Shown one piece after another: positions 1 through 9,147 of a stretch of DNA of 64,000 nt. This DNA comes from Blastococcus carthaginiensis (GTDB lineage: Bacteria > Actinomycetota > Actinomycetes > Mycobacteriales > Geodermatophilaceae). Numbering within the stretch: the first letter of the stretch is position 1; each line of letters starts with the position of its first letter. The translations under genes were made by a program, and so were the position numbers. Under the pieces are notes generated by a model, which searched no databases, was not told the DNA's origin, and saw only the letters and a list, made by a program, of their open reading frames with translations. The stretch covers positions 5,762-69,761 of the forward strand of contig NZ_JASNFN010000027.1 in assembly GCF_030731085.1 (NCBI RefSeq), given 5' to 3'.

Positions 1-204
1 AGCGCCGCCGTCCTCACCGGTCTGGTGCTCAACGCCTGGCTGGGCTGGAGCTGGGCCGACCCGGTCGCCGGCCTGGTCATCGCCGTCGTGGCCCTCCGCG
101 AGGGGGTCGAGGCGTGGCGCGGCGAGGGCTGCTGCGCGCCCGTCCGCCCCGGTCCGGAGGCCGCGGTGGACACCTGCTGCGGCGGCCAGGAGCCGCCGCG
201 GTGA
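1..204 (+). CDS. Cation diffusion facilitator transporter, C-terminal fragment (5' end outside window)
   Basis: The frame is open from base 1 to a TGA at 202-204, giving 67 residues of a larger protein. The visible part is one hydrophobic segment with the DPVAGLVIA motif that closes the membrane domain of many cation transporters, then a cysteine-rich tail (GEGCC, DTCCGG). Such Cys-ending transporters often sit beside ArsR/CadC regulators and export soft metals; that is family knowledge. The stop overlaps the start of a second transporter by four bases, so the two are probably cotranscribed. The truncation is due only to the window edge. Confidence 0.75.
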   Translation, partial: SAAVLTGLVLNAWLGWSWADPVAGLVIAVVALREGVEAWRGEGCCAPVRPGPEAAVDTCCGGQEPPR

Positions 205-1124
205 GCGGCGGGCACGACCACGGCCACGGCGCGGCGACCGGCGACCGGCGCCGCCTGGCCGTGGTGCTGGCCCTGACGGCGAGCGTGCTCGTCGTCCAGC
301 TCGTCGGGGCGCTGGTCTCGGGCTCGCTGGCACTGCTCGCCGACGCCGCGCACGCCGCCACCGACGCCGCCGGACTGGTCATCGCGCTGATCGCGGCCAC
401 CCTCGCGGCGCGGCCGGCCACGTCGCGGCGCACTTGGGGCTACCGGCGCGCCGAGGTGCTCGGCGCCACCCTGCAGGCCGCCGTGCTGCTGGCCGTCGGC
501 GGCTACATCGCGGTGGAGGCGTTCGCCCGGCTGGCCGACCCGCCGGAGATCGCCTCCACCGCCGTGCTGGTGTTCGGTGGGCTCGGGCTGGCCGCCAACC
601 TCGCCGGCATCGCGGTGCTCACCCGGGGCGGGCGCGGCGGCAGCGTGAACATGCGGGCCGCGCTGCTCGAGGTGGTCAACGACGCGCTGGGCTCGGTGGC
701 GGTCCTGGTGGCGGCGGCCGTCGTCGCGCTGACCGGCTGGCTGCAGGCCGACGCCGTCGCCTCGCTGGTCATCGTGGCGCTGATCGTGCCCCGCACGATC
801 AAGCTGCTCCGGGAGACGGTGTCGGTGCTGCTGGAGAGCACGCCGCCGGGCCTGGACCTCGACGCCGTCCGCGCGCACCTGCTCGCGCTGCCGCACGTGA
901 TCGGGGTGCACGACCTGCACGCCTCCCAGATCACCAGCGGGCTGCCCGTGCTCTCGGCGCACGTCGTCGTCGAGGACGGCTGCTTCCACGACGGGCACGC
1001 GCCGCAGGTCCTCGACCAGCTCCAGGCCTGCCTCGCCGAGCACTTCCCGGTCGGCATCGAGCACTCCACGTTCCAGCTGGAGACCGCCGCGCACAGCCAC
1101 CACGAGCCCGCCGCGCACCACTGA
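201..1124 (+). CDS. CDF-family (CzcD-like) heavy-metal cation efflux transporter
   Basis: This 307-residue inner-membrane antiporter probably exports Zn2+/Co2+/Cd2+ in exchange for protons. It has a His-rich N-terminus (GGHDHGHG), about six membrane helices, the first metal motif HAATD (His51, Asp55), the second motif EVVND (Glu157, Asp161) as in CzcD-like members, a cytoplasmic ferredoxin-like domain from about residue 205, and a His-rich tail. The GTG at 201 overlaps the upstream TGA; a longer upstream extension would run through the previous gene and is not needed. Two efflux genes in tandem suggest a metal-resistance pair. Substrate is inferred. Confidence 0.9.
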   Translation: MSGGHDHGHGAATGDRRRLAVVLALTASVLVVQLVGALVSGSLALLADAAHAATDAAGLVIALIAATLAARPATSRRTWGYRRAEVLGATLQAAVLLAVGGYIAVEAFARLADPPEIASTAVLVFGGLGLAANLAGIAVLTRGGRGGSVNMRAALLEVVNDALGSVAVLVAAAVVALTGWLQADAVASLVIVALIVPRTIKLLRETVSVLLESTPPGLDLDAVRAHLLALPHVIGVHDLHASQITSGLPVLSAHVVVEDGCFHDGHAPQVLDQLQACLAEHFPVGIEHSTFQLETAAHSHHEPAAHH

Positions 1125-1165
1125 CCGCCCCGCTATCGTCGGCCGACGCCGCAGCGAGGAGCACC

Positions 1166-2421
<1,256 letters not shown>

Positions 2422-2422
<1 letters not shown>

Positions 2423-2435
2423 GCGGCGAGCCGCC
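2422..2435. terminator. Short convergent hairpin after the permease gene
   Basis: GGCGGC-GA-GCCGCC forms a compact stem starting on the last base of the permease stop codon, between two convergent genes. There is no U-tract, which is common in high-GC actinobacteria. The small loop makes this a weak candidate. Confidence 0.3.
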
Positions 2436-2440
2436 GAGGT

Positions 2441-3037
2441 TCAGGCGGTCGCGGGCAACGGCGCTGCGGGTGATCGCGACCGGCCGAGCAGGCCGACCGC
2501 CGCCCAGGCGGGACCGACGAGCAGCTGGTCGACGACGGCCAGGCCGTCCAGGCCCACGGCGAGCAGCGGCACCCACGCGAGGATCGTGACGGCGGCGAGG
2601 CCCGCGGCCGCCGCGGTAGCGCGGTCCCGCCCGGCCAGGACCGCGGCCAGCACCAGTGCACCGACGGCGGTGACCGCCGTGCCGACCAGGTAGGTGGTCC
2701 AGCCGGCGACGGCCAGGTCGCGCGACCCACCGCGCAGCCCGCCGCCGACGACGAACTCGGTGACGACGCCGAACCAGGAGAGGCCGAAGCCAGTCGCCAC
2801 CACCGACCAGCCGACCGTGGCGGCGCGCGCAGGCGCATCGCGCGCCGCCATCACCGCACCTGCGGCGAGAAGCGCCAGGGGGACGAGCACGGCCCGGTTC
2901 CAGCCGGCGTAGTCCAGTCCCAGCCAGGTCCCGTCCCAGGTGGTCATCACGCCGTAGCGGGACGGCACCCAGGTCGCGGCACCGAGGACGAGCAGGATCG
3001 CGGCGCGGGACGGAAGCGGCCGGTCGGGTGTGCGCAC
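2441..3037 (-). CDS. Multi-pass membrane protein of unknown function
   Basis: About 198 residues with five or six hydrophobic segments (a first helix near ILLVLGAATWVPSRYGVM, others near VLVPLALLAAG, YLVGTAVTAVGALVLAAVLAG and AGLAAVTILAWVPLLAVGL) separated by short Arg-rich loops. I recognise no domain. The chosen GTG at 3037 has an AGGA about nine bases upstream; a longer form starting at 3067 is possible. It converges on the permease gene. Confidence 0.6.
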   Translation of the reverse strand: MRTPDRPLPSRAAILLVLGAATWVPSRYGVMTTWDGTWLGLDYAGWNRAVLVPLALLAAGAVMAARDAPARAATVGWSVVATGFGLSWFGVVTEFVVGGGLRGGSRDLAVAGWTTYLVGTAVTAVGALVLAAVLAGRDRATAAAAGLAAVTILAWVPLLAVGLDGLAVVDQLLVGPAWAAVGLLGRSRSPAAPLPATA

Positions 3038-3246
3038 CCGGCGATCCTGGCGGGCGCCGGCCCGCACGTCACCTCCCCCGGGCGGGACCTGCTCCGGTCA
3101 CGCTGCGCTGCCCCCTCCGGGCGACGCGCGTCTCACCTGCCCCCGCAGACGTGGACGACTGGTCCTCGCATGGCGCATCATTGGCAGTCTCCGGGTGCGA
3201 GTGCCAACCCGGGCCCCACCTCCGCTCGACCAGGGAGAGCCACGCC

Positions 3247-3585
3247 GTGCCCACGTACCAGTACGCCTGCACCAACGCCGAGGGCAAGCACGAGTTCGAG
3301 GTCGTGCAGTCCTTCACCGACGCCCCGGTGACCGAGTGCCCCGAGTGCGGCGCCGCGGTGCGCAAGGTCTACGGCTCGGTCGGCGTGGTCTTCAAGGGGT
3401 CGGGCTTCTACCGCACCGACAGCCGCTCCAACGGCAAGGCCTCGGAGACCGCGAGCAGCAGCGACGGCTCCTCGTCGGGCACCTCCTCCTCGACGCCGGC
3501 CAAGGAGAGCTCGTCGAGCTCCTCCGCCACTCCTGCACCGACCCCGGCCTCGACCGCCGGCAGCGCGGCCAAGGCCGCCAACTAG
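3247..3585 (+). CDS. FmdB-family zinc-ribbon protein
   Basis: A 112-residue protein starting VPTYQYACTNAEGKHEFEV, the diagnostic N-terminus of the FmdB/CxxC zinc-ribbon family, with the second zinc knuckle CPECG near residue 37. Residues 65 to the end are a low-complexity Ser/Thr/Ala/Pro tail typical of actinobacterial members. The family was named for a regulator of formamidase in Methylophilus; its role in actinobacteria is unknown. The GTG at 3247 follows an AGGGAG element. In actinobacteria this gene is commonly near mscL and a SAF-domain protein, as here. Confidence 0.88.
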   Translation: MPTYQYACTNAEGKHEFEVVQSFTDAPVTECPECGAAVRKVYGSVGVVFKGSGFYRTDSRSNGKASETASSSDGSSSGTSSSTPAKESSSSSSATPAPTPASTAGSAAKAAN

Positions 3586-3600
3586 GCTAGAGCGACGGCC

Positions 3601-3660
3601 GCGGGGCTCCTCCACAGCCCCGCCGCCGCTCCACAGCCCCCGCCCGGTCCCTTCCGGGCG
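3601..3660 (+). terminator. Two tandem hairpins downstream of the FmdB gene
   Basis: GCGGGGCT-N7-AGCCCCGC (3601-3623) is a perfect 8-bp stem, and CGCCCGG-N6-CCGGGCG (3641-3660) a perfect 7-bp stem. Together they fill most of the 102 bp before the next gene and probably end the fmdB transcript. No T-run follows either. Confidence 0.5.
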
Positions 3661-3687
3661 CGGGCCGCGCCGGGCAGGGTCCGGAGC

Positions 3688-4302
3688 GTGTTCCGTCCAC
3701 GCCGTCCCCGCTTCCCCCTGCTGACCGCCCGCCGGTTGGGCGCCGCGCTGCTGGCCGCGCTGGCCCTCGGGCTGGCGCTGCGCCCCGCACCCGCCCCGGC
3801 CGGCGGCGCGGAGCCGCGCGGCGCCGACGTGGTGGTGGCGGCCACCGACCTCGCCGCCGGCACCGCGCTGGGCCGCGACCACCTCGCGGTCGTCCGGCTG
3901 CCGCCCCGCGCGGTGCCCGACGGCGTGGTGGCCGTCCCGGAGGAGCTGGTGCACCGCGTGCTCGCCGGCCACGTGCGCCGCGGCGAACCGCTCACCGACG
4001 CCCGCCTGGTCGGTGCGGGGTTGACCGCCCTGCTGCCCGCCGGCCAGGTGGCGGCGCCGGTGCGGCTGGCCGACCTCGCGGTCGCGGCGCTGCTGCGCGC
4101 CGGCGACCGGGTCGACGTGCTGGCGGCCGGCCCGGGCGCCGGGCCGGCCGAGCGGGTGGCGGCCGGCGCGCTGGTGCTGGCCGCCCCGGCCGGCGGCGAT
4201 GGCGCCGGGCTGCTCGTCCTCGCCGTCGACGGGGACACCGCGGCCCGGCTCGCCGCCGCTGCGGCCACCGCAACGCTGACGGTCAGCCTGCCACCGCCCT
4301 GA
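3688..4302 (+). CDS. SAF domain-containing protein (CpaB/RcpC-like)
   Basis: A 204-residue protein with one N-terminal membrane anchor (about residues 14-32), then a SAF domain from about residue 47 (VVVAATDLAAGTAL, VLAGHVRRGEPLT). SAF domains occur in CpaB, which works in Flp pilus assembly. This protein is shorter than typical CpaB and no tad/flp genes are in view, so a pilus role is uncertain. In actinobacteria a lone SAF gene between fmdB and mscL is a recurrent arrangement. GTG start with GGAG just upstream. Confidence 0.75.
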   Translation: MFRPRRPRFPLLTARRLGAALLAALALGLALRPAPAPAGGAEPRGADVVVAATDLAAGTALGRDHLAVVRLPPRAVPDGVVAVPEELVHRVLAGHVRRGEPLTDARLVGAGLTALLPAGQVAAPVRLADLAVAALLRAGDRVDVLAAGPGAGPAERVAAGALVLAAPAGGDGAGLLVLAVDGDTAARLAAAAATATLTVSLPPP

Positions 4303-4351
4303 CCCGGCGAGGCCTCCGCCGGCGGCCTCCCCGAGCGGGTTGGATGAGCCC

Positions 4352-4789
4352 ATGCTCAAGGGATTCAAGGACTTCCTGCTGCGCGGCAACGTCGTCGACC
4401 TCGCGGTCGCCGTCGTCGTCGGCGCCGCCTTCACCGCGGTGGTGACCTCGTTCACCGAGTCGTTCCTGGAGCCGTTGATCGGCCTGGTCGGCGGCGGCGG
4501 GGAGGCCGGCGGCTCCTTCACCATCGACGGGCAGGTGTTCACCTGGGGCAGCTTCGTCAACCAGGTGATCACCTTCGTGCTCACCGCGGCGATCCTCTAC
4601 TTCGTGGTCGTGCTCCCGGTGCGGCGGCTGTTCGACCGCCGGGCGCGCGGTGAGGAGCCCGGCCCCGTCGCACCGACGCAGGTCGAGCTGCTCGTCGAGA
4701 TCCGCGACCTGCTCCGCGCGCAGCAGGGGCGCGCGCCGGGGGCCGACCCGACCGGCCCGGGCACCACCTCGCTGCCCGGGCAGCTGTGA
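4352..4789 (+). CDS. mscL: Large-conductance mechanosensitive channel MscL
   Basis: A 145-residue homopentameric membrane channel that opens under membrane tension to release solutes during hypo-osmotic shock. It has the canonical N-terminus (MLKGFKDFLLRGNVVDLAVAV), TM1 with its Gly/Ala-rich pore lining, a periplasmic loop (about residues 48-68), TM2 (about 70-92) and a Glu/Arg-rich cytoplasmic helix (LLVEIRDLLR). ATG at 4352 is chosen because family members begin MLKGF; a TTG twelve bases upstream is unlikely. Confidence 0.96.
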   Translation: MLKGFKDFLLRGNVVDLAVAVVVGAAFTAVVTSFTESFLEPLIGLVGGGGEAGGSFTIDGQVFTWGSFVNQVITFVLTAAILYFVVVLPVRRLFDRRARGEEPGPVAPTQVELLVEIRDLLRAQQGRAPGADPTGPGTTSLPGQL

Positions 4790-4796
4790 GCGCGGA

Positions 4797-5501
4797 TCAG
4801 TCGCTGCCCCAGTGCGGCGGCCGGTCCTCGTAGTAGCGCCGGTCGTCGTCGGACCCCTCGGCGGGCCGCTCCCCCCAGCCGATGTCGGTGTCGTCCGGCG
4901 CCCGGTCCAGCCGCAGCGGCTGCGCGGGCGACGGCGCCGGCGCCTCGGCGGGCAGCGGCTGCCCCAGCCCCTCCAGCACCTGGGCGGCGGGCAGCGCGGC
5001 CAGCACCGCGCCGGGCACGGCGAGCTTGCTGCCGCGGGTCCCGGAGCCGATGACGACCACCTCTGCCGTGGCGACGGCGGCGTCGACGAGCACCGGCCAG
5101 GCGGGGGACAGCCCGACCGGGGTGATGCCGCCGTAGGCCATCCCGCTCTCGGCGACGGCGACGTCCTGCGGCGCGAACGACGCCTTGCGCGCGCCCAGGT
5201 GCCGCCGCACCAGCCCGTTGACGTCCGCGCGGGTGGTCGCGAGCACCAGGCAGGCGGCCAGCGTCGTCTCCCCTCCCCGGCGGGCCGCGACGACGACGCA
5301 GTTGGCGGACGCGGCCAGCGGCACCCCGTAGGCGTCGGAGAAGGCGGCGGTGTCGGCGAGGTCGTCGGCGATCTCCGCGACCCACGCCGGGCCGGCCAGC
5401 ACCGGCAGCGCGGTGGCGACCGGCGGGGCCAGCAGCTCGGGCCGGTCGGCGGCTGGCGACCAGGTCAGCGAACCGAGGACGGGTGCAGCGGGGTGGGACA
5501 T
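4797..5501 (-). CDS. YbaK/prolyl-tRNA editing-domain protein
   Basis: A 234-residue protein. Residues about 20-165 carry a YbaK/aminoacyl-tRNA-deacylase-like fold, recognisable from CVVVAARRGGETTLAACLVLATTRAD, then GARKASFA and the GITPVGL signature. Relatives hydrolyse mischarged tRNAs such as Cys-tRNA-Pro. The C-terminal 65 residues are disordered and acidic. It converges on mscL with 7 bp between stops. ATG at 5501 begins MSHPAAP; an upstream in-frame start is less likely. Confidence 0.8.
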   Translation of the reverse strand: MSHPAAPVLGSLTWSPAADRPELLAPPVATALPVLAGPAWVAEIADDLADTAAFSDAYGVPLAASANCVVVAARRGGETTLAACLVLATTRADVNGLVRRHLGARKASFAPQDVAVAESGMAYGGITPVGLSPAWPVLVDAAVATAEVVVIGSGTRGSKLAVPGAVLAALPAAQVLEGLGQPLPAEAPAPSPAQPLRLDRAPDDTDIGWGERPAEGSDDDRRYYEDRPPHWGSD

Positions 5502-5607
5502 GCCCCGATCCTGCGGTACGCGTCTCGGCGCTGCCGTGGCGGGATCCCCGCGCCCCGGGGCCGGCATCCGGCTGTCGGCCGGCCGGGGACCGCGTCAGGA
5601 TGGCGCC

Positions 5608-5967
5608 ATGATCGGTCAACTCCACTCCGTCGTGATCGACGCACCCGACGCGCACGCCCTCGCCGGCTTCTACGCCGACCTGCTCGGCATGCAGATCAGC
5701 CGGGGCGAACCCGGGGACGACTGGGTCGTCGTCACCGGCGCCGGCTACCGGCTGGCCTTCCAGCAGGCGCCGGACCTCCAGACTCCCGACTGGCCGGACC
5801 CCGACCGCCCGCAGCAGTTCCACCTCGATGTCCGGGTCGCCGACATCGAGGAGGCGGAGCCGAAGGTGCTGGCGCTCGGCGCGCGGAAGCTGCCCGGCGG
5901 CGGGGGCGACTTCCGCGTCTACGCCGACCCGGTGGGCCACCCCTTCTGCCTGGTGTGGGACGCGTGA
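5608..5967 (+). CDS. VOC-family (glyoxalase-like) protein
   Basis: A 119-residue single-domain vicinal-oxygen-chelate protein: IGQLHSVVIDAPDAHALAGFYADLLGM at the N-terminus and DPVGHPFCLVWD at the C-terminus are the standard beta-alpha-beta-beta-beta edges with candidate metal residues His and Glu/Asp. It probably acts as a homodimeric metalloenzyme or binding protein; substrate unknown. Its TGA overlaps the GTG of the next thioesterase, indicating translational coupling. Confidence 0.85.
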   Translation: MIGQLHSVVIDAPDAHALAGFYADLLGMQISRGEPGDDWVVVTGAGYRLAFQQAPDLQTPDWPDPDRPQQFHLDVRVADIEEAEPKVLALGARKLPGGGGDFRVYADPVGHPFCLVWDA

Positions 5968-6365
5968 GCCAGCCCGAGCGCCCGGCGGCGAGCGCGTTCG
6001 TCGCCGCGACCGGGTTCGAGATCACCGAGGCCACCGGCACCCGGGTGGCCGGGCACGTGGAGCTCGGCCCCGACCAGCACACCCCCTGGGGCGTGGTGCA
6101 CGGCGGGCTGTACTGCACGGTGGTCGAGTCCGCGGCCAGCATCGGGGCGAGCCTCGCGGTGCGCGAGAGCGGACAGTTCGCCGTCGGGGTGAACAACAGC
6201 ACCGACTTCCTGCGCAGCGTCACCGGCGGGCGGGTCGACGTCCTGGCCGAGCCGGTCCAGCAGGGCCGCACCCAGCAGCTGTGGCAGGTGTCGCTCACCC
6301 GGGAGGACGGCAAGCTGGTGGCCCGCGGGCAGGTGCGGCTGCAGAACGTGCCGCTGCCGGGTTAG
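5964..6365 (+). CDS. PaaI-family hotdog thioesterase
   Basis: A 133-residue hotdog-fold acyl-CoA thioesterase. The motif GVVHGGLYCTVVESAAS around residues 45-61 is the PaaI/YdiI active-site region (HGG followed by a helix bearing the catalytic acid). FAVGVNNSTDFLRSV and GRTQQLWQV are the expected central strands. It is coupled to the VOC gene by a four-base overlap and may hydrolyse an aromatic or short acyl-CoA. Its stop overlaps that of the convergent next gene. Confidence 0.87.
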   Translation: MSQPERPAASAFVAATGFEITEATGTRVAGHVELGPDQHTPWGVVHGGLYCTVVESAASIGASLAVRESGQFAVGVNNSTDFLRSVTGGRVDVLAEPVQQGRTQQLWQVSLTREDGKLVARGQVRLQNVPLPG

Positions 6366-7276
6366 CGCAGGACGGCCGGGTCCAACGTCACCTGGAAGAG
6401 GGCGCGCGGGTCCTGGAGGGTCGCGGGCGGCCGCGCGGCCGCCCGCGGCACCACCCGGTCCCAGCGGGCCGGCCGGCGGTGCGGCAGCAGCTCGCGCCCC
6501 TGGAACAGGTACTCCCCCACCACCTCGCCGAGCAGCAGGCCGGCACCGTGCTCGACCGGCAGGGCCACCGGGTCGCCGGGCCGCACCTGGTCGAGGAGGG
6601 CGGAAAGCTGGCGCAGGTCCTTGGCGGGGCGGCGGCCGGAGATCTCCTTGGAGAGCGCCCGCAGCTCCGCCGGCTCCATCCCGCTCGCGTCGACGTCGAT
6701 GCCCGACTGGGTGCCCAGCCCCACGACCCCGGCCGCGAGGCAGGCGCCGAGCTCGTTGTGCGAACGCGGCCGCACCACCCACACCCGCACCCCTTCGGGC
6801 CCGACCGCCGGTGGGACGTCGTCCGGCCCGGGCCAGAGGTAGGGCAGGTCGTCGGGCTCGGGGCCGAAGAGCTCGGTGAACCGGCCGCGGTAGAACTCCG
6901 GGTCCTTCGCGATCAGGTTCGACCGGTGCGAGCGGTGCAGCTCCTCGTCGCCCACCCAGGAGGGCAGCAGGCCGGCCGCGGCGAGCTCCGCCTGCGACCG
7001 GCCGACGACGTCGGGGGCGAACTCCCCGATCTGGGCCTCGGTCGTGTCGGCGAAGCCGCGTTCCCGCCAGACCCGCGCCATCGCCAGCCCGTAGGCCACC
7101 AGGGCCGGCGTCCGGCCCTTCCACATGAGGACGGCGGGGTGGCTGGCCCAGCCGTAGTCGGGCAGCTCGAGCGCCCGCAGGATCTGCAGCGTCTCCACCC
7201 GCTGCTTGCCCAGGCGCGGGTTGTCCAGCAGCCGGGCGCTCTCCACGAAGTCGGCCACCGGCAGGAAGGTCTGCAT
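6362..7276 (-). CDS. MSMEG_6728-type protein: pyrimidine-dimer-glycosylase-like domain plus PUA/EVE-like domain
   Basis: A 304-residue protein. Residues 1-145 match the actinobacterial MSMEG_6728/Pyr_excise pattern (MQTFLPVADFVESARLLDN, LGKQRVETLQILRAL, HPAVLMWKGRTPALVAYGLAM), related by fold to T4 endonuclease V. Residues about 165-304 look like an EVE/ASCH-type PUA-like module (VWVVRPRSHNELGACLAAGVVGLG, VRPGDPVALPVE, LLGEVVGEY), a class that reads modified bases or RNA and often occurs in restriction systems. The two-part reading of the C-terminus is my inference. ATG at 7276 matches the family start. Confidence 0.72.
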   Translation of the reverse strand: MQTFLPVADFVESARLLDNPRLGKQRVETLQILRALELPDYGWASHPAVLMWKGRTPALVAYGLAMARVWRERGFADTTEAQIGEFAPDVVGRSQAELAAAGLLPSWVGDEELHRSHRSNLIAKDPEFYRGRFTELFGPEPDDLPYLWPGPDDVPPAVGPEGVRVWVVRPRSHNELGACLAAGVVGLGTQSGIDVDASGMEPAELRALSKEISGRRPAKDLRQLSALLDQVRPGDPVALPVEHGAGLLLGEVVGEYLFQGRELLPHRRPARWDRVVPRAAARPPATLQDPRALFQVTLDPAVLR

Positions 7277-7370
7277 CGCGGGGCTTCCTGCCCTGCCCGG
7301 CAGGTGATCAACCGTCGAGCGCCGCCTCCCAGCGCGCGCCGCGCGTCGGCGGTGCGCCCGGCCTCCCGCG

Positions 7371-8216
7371 TCATACCAGCCGGCGGGCCAGCTCCGGCAG
7401 CACGATCCCCAGCGGTGCGTCGACCTTGAGCGACGCCTTCGCGTCACCGCGGGTCGGCCCTGAGTTGACGACGGCGACCGGGATGCCGCGCTTGGCGGCG
7501 CGGATGACGAACCGGTAGCCGCTCATCACGGTCAACGACGAGCCGAGCACCAGCAGCGCCCGGGCCTCGTCGACGAGCGCGAAGCAGGCGTCGACCCGGT
7601 CCCGCGGCACGGTCTCGCCGAAGAAGACGACGTCGGGCTTGAGCGGGCCGCGCCCGCAGGCCAGGCAGTCGACCATCACGAACCCGTCGAGCGCCTCCTC
7701 GGGCAGCTCGACGTCGCCGTCGGGGTTGACCTCGTCGGTCGGCTCGGGGCGGAAGCCCGGGTTGGCCGTCCGCAGCCGCACGTCCAGCGCGGCCCGCGAC
7801 GCGACGTCGCCGCAGGCCAGGCAGACGGTGCGGTCCAGCCCGCCGTGCAGCTCCAGGACGTCCCGCGCCCCGCCGGCCTGGTGCAGCCCGTCGACGTTCT
7901 GGGTGATCACGTCGGCCACCACCCCGGTCCGCTGCAGGGCCGCGACGGCCCGGTGGCCCGGGTTCGGCCGGGCCTCGGCGATCTGCCGCCAGCCGACGAA
8001 GCTGCGCGCCCAGTAGCGGTGCCGGCCGCGCGGGTCGCGGGTGAAGGTCTGGTAGGTCATCGGCGTGTGCCGGCGGAGCGAGCCGGTGGCGCCGCGGTAG
8101 TCGGGGATGCCGGAGTCGGTGGACAGCCCGGCGCCGGAGAGGACGAGCGCGCCGCCCCCGGCGAGCAGGCCGGTCAGCTCGGAGAGCCCGTCGACGGCGG
8201 GTGGCGCTGCGGTCAC
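7371..8216 (-). CDS. Sir2-family NAD-dependent protein deacylase
   Basis: A 281-residue sirtuin that removes acyl groups from lysines using NAD+. It carries the NAD-binding motif GAGLSTDSGIPDYRG (about residues 29-43), TQNVDGLHQ, the catalytic His in LELHGGL (about residue 123), a four-Cys zinc site (CLACG twice), and GSSLTV. GTG at 8216. It is followed on the same strand by the MSMEG_6728-type gene 94 bp away. Confidence 0.95.
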   Translation of the reverse strand: MTAAPPAVDGLSELTGLLAGGGALVLSGAGLSTDSGIPDYRGATGSLRRHTPMTYQTFTRDPRGRHRYWARSFVGWRQIAEARPNPGHRAVAALQRTGVVADVITQNVDGLHQAGGARDVLELHGGLDRTVCLACGDVASRAALDVRLRTANPGFRPEPTDEVNPDGDVELPEEALDGFVMVDCLACGRGPLKPDVVFFGETVPRDRVDACFALVDEARALLVLGSSLTVMSGYRFVIRAAKRGIPVAVVNSGPTRGDAKASLKVDAPLGIVLPELARRLV

Positions 8217-8232
8217 CGGCCCATCGTCCCTG

Positions 8233-8259
8233 CCGGACGGCGCGCGCGCCGCCGTCCGG
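8233..8259 (-). terminator. Hairpin terminator after the SRPBCC gene
   Basis: A 10-bp perfect stem (CCGGACGGCG / CGCCGTCCGG) with a 7-base loop lies 2 bp beyond the SRPBCC stop codon and before the sirtuin start, positioned to end the SRPBCC transcript. Confidence 0.5.
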
Positions 8260-8261
8260 GG

Positions 8262-8708
8262 TCAGACGGCGGTGACCGCCTGCTCGAGCCGGGCCAGCAT
8301 CGCGTCCTGGATGCGGGCCAGCCCCTTGGGCGCGAAGGTCCGCTCGAAGAACCCGCCGATGCCGGTGGCACCGGTCCAGGTGGTGCGCGCCCGCACCGTG
8401 CTCACCCCGGCGTCGGCGGCGCTGACGGTCCAGGTGGTCACCATGCTGGAGTTCGTGTCGGTCTCCACGAGCGCCCCGTCCGGGGTCTCGGTGACGACGA
8501 CGTCCTGCTCGCGCACTCGCTTGGACGTGGCCTGCAGGCGCCAGTGCACCTTCGTGCCGGCGCCCTGGCCCCCGGCGTCCACGCGGTACTCGCTGTACTG
8601 CTCGGGGAGCACCTTCGGCCGGGTGACGGCGTAGTCGGCGAGCGCGGCGCGGACGACGTCCGCCGGGGCGCGCAGGACACGTTCGGTGGTGGCGACGACC
8701 TGACCCAT
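8262..8708 (-). CDS. SRPBCC-family (START-like) protein
   Basis: A 148-residue protein with the SRPBCC helix-grip fold: N-terminal strand and helix (VVATTERVLRAPADVVRAALADY), central antiparallel strands (GTKVHWRLQA, DVVVTETPDGALVETDT, STVRARTTWTG) and a long C-terminal helix (LARIQDAMLARLEQAV). Members bind hydrophobic ligands in the cleft; ligand unknown. An alternative ATG at 8717 adds three residues and has a better GGAGGG element, so the start is uncertain. Confidence 0.8.
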   Translation of the reverse strand: MGQVVATTERVLRAPADVVRAALADYAVTRPKVLPEQYSEYRVDAGGQGAGTKVHWRLQATSKRVREQDVVVTETPDGALVETDTNSSMVTTWTVSAADAGVSTVRARTTWTGATGIGGFFERTFAPKGLARIQDAMLARLEQAVTAV

Positions 8709-8737
8709 GCCGCCCATCCTGCCCTCCGGCGGATCGG

Positions 8738-9094
8738 CTACTCCTGCCCCTCCTCGTTGGTGAGGTAGGAGCAGCGGAACCGGGCGCCGGCCATGGCCTC
8801 GGTGAAGCGCGCCTCCCACAGCGGGTCGTCCGCCGGGAATGTGTCGAACACCCGCTCCTCGAGCACCTCCGGGTGCCCGTCCAGCCCCGGGCAGCTGCGC
8901 CGCAGCAGCACCCGGGTCACGCCGTCGACCTCGTCGTGCGCGGCGTGCCAGCGGGCGGCGGCGACGGCGCGTTCCCGCAGCGCCCGCTCGCGCGCGGGCA
9001 GCGCCCGGCCGGCCGGCTGGGGGACCGAGACCCACCAGACGACGAGCCCGGCCAGCAGCACGACCAGCAGCACAGCCGTCAGGACGCCGACCAT
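8738..9094 (-). CDS. Small membrane-anchored protein of unknown function
   Basis: 118 residues: one N-terminal transmembrane helix (about 1-25) followed by a soluble Arg/Ala-rich region. Repeated acidic/basic helices (ALRERAVAAARWHAAHDE) and four aromatic-rich turns near the C-terminus do not match a family I know. It ends in TNEEGQE. It lies between the SRPBCC and LuxR-type regulator genes on the same strand. ATG at 9094; a GTG at 9103 would add three residues. Confidence 0.55.
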   Translation of the reverse strand: MVGVLTAVLLVVLLAGLVVWWVSVPQPAGRALPARERALRERAVAAARWHAAHDEVDGVTRVLLRRSCPGLDGHPEVLEERVFDTFPADDPLWEARFTEAMAGARFRCSYLTNEEGQE

Positions 9095-9147
9095 GCCCAG
9101 CACGGTAACCCCGTGCGGGGCGACCGGCCGGAGTTCGGCGGCGCCGG

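Noticed and set aside
7371..8216. Sirtuin as part of an anti-phage system (ThsA, DSR or Sir2-pAgo type)
   Set aside because: The protein is a plain 281-residue class of deacylase with an intact zinc site and no fused effector or Argonaute neighbour.
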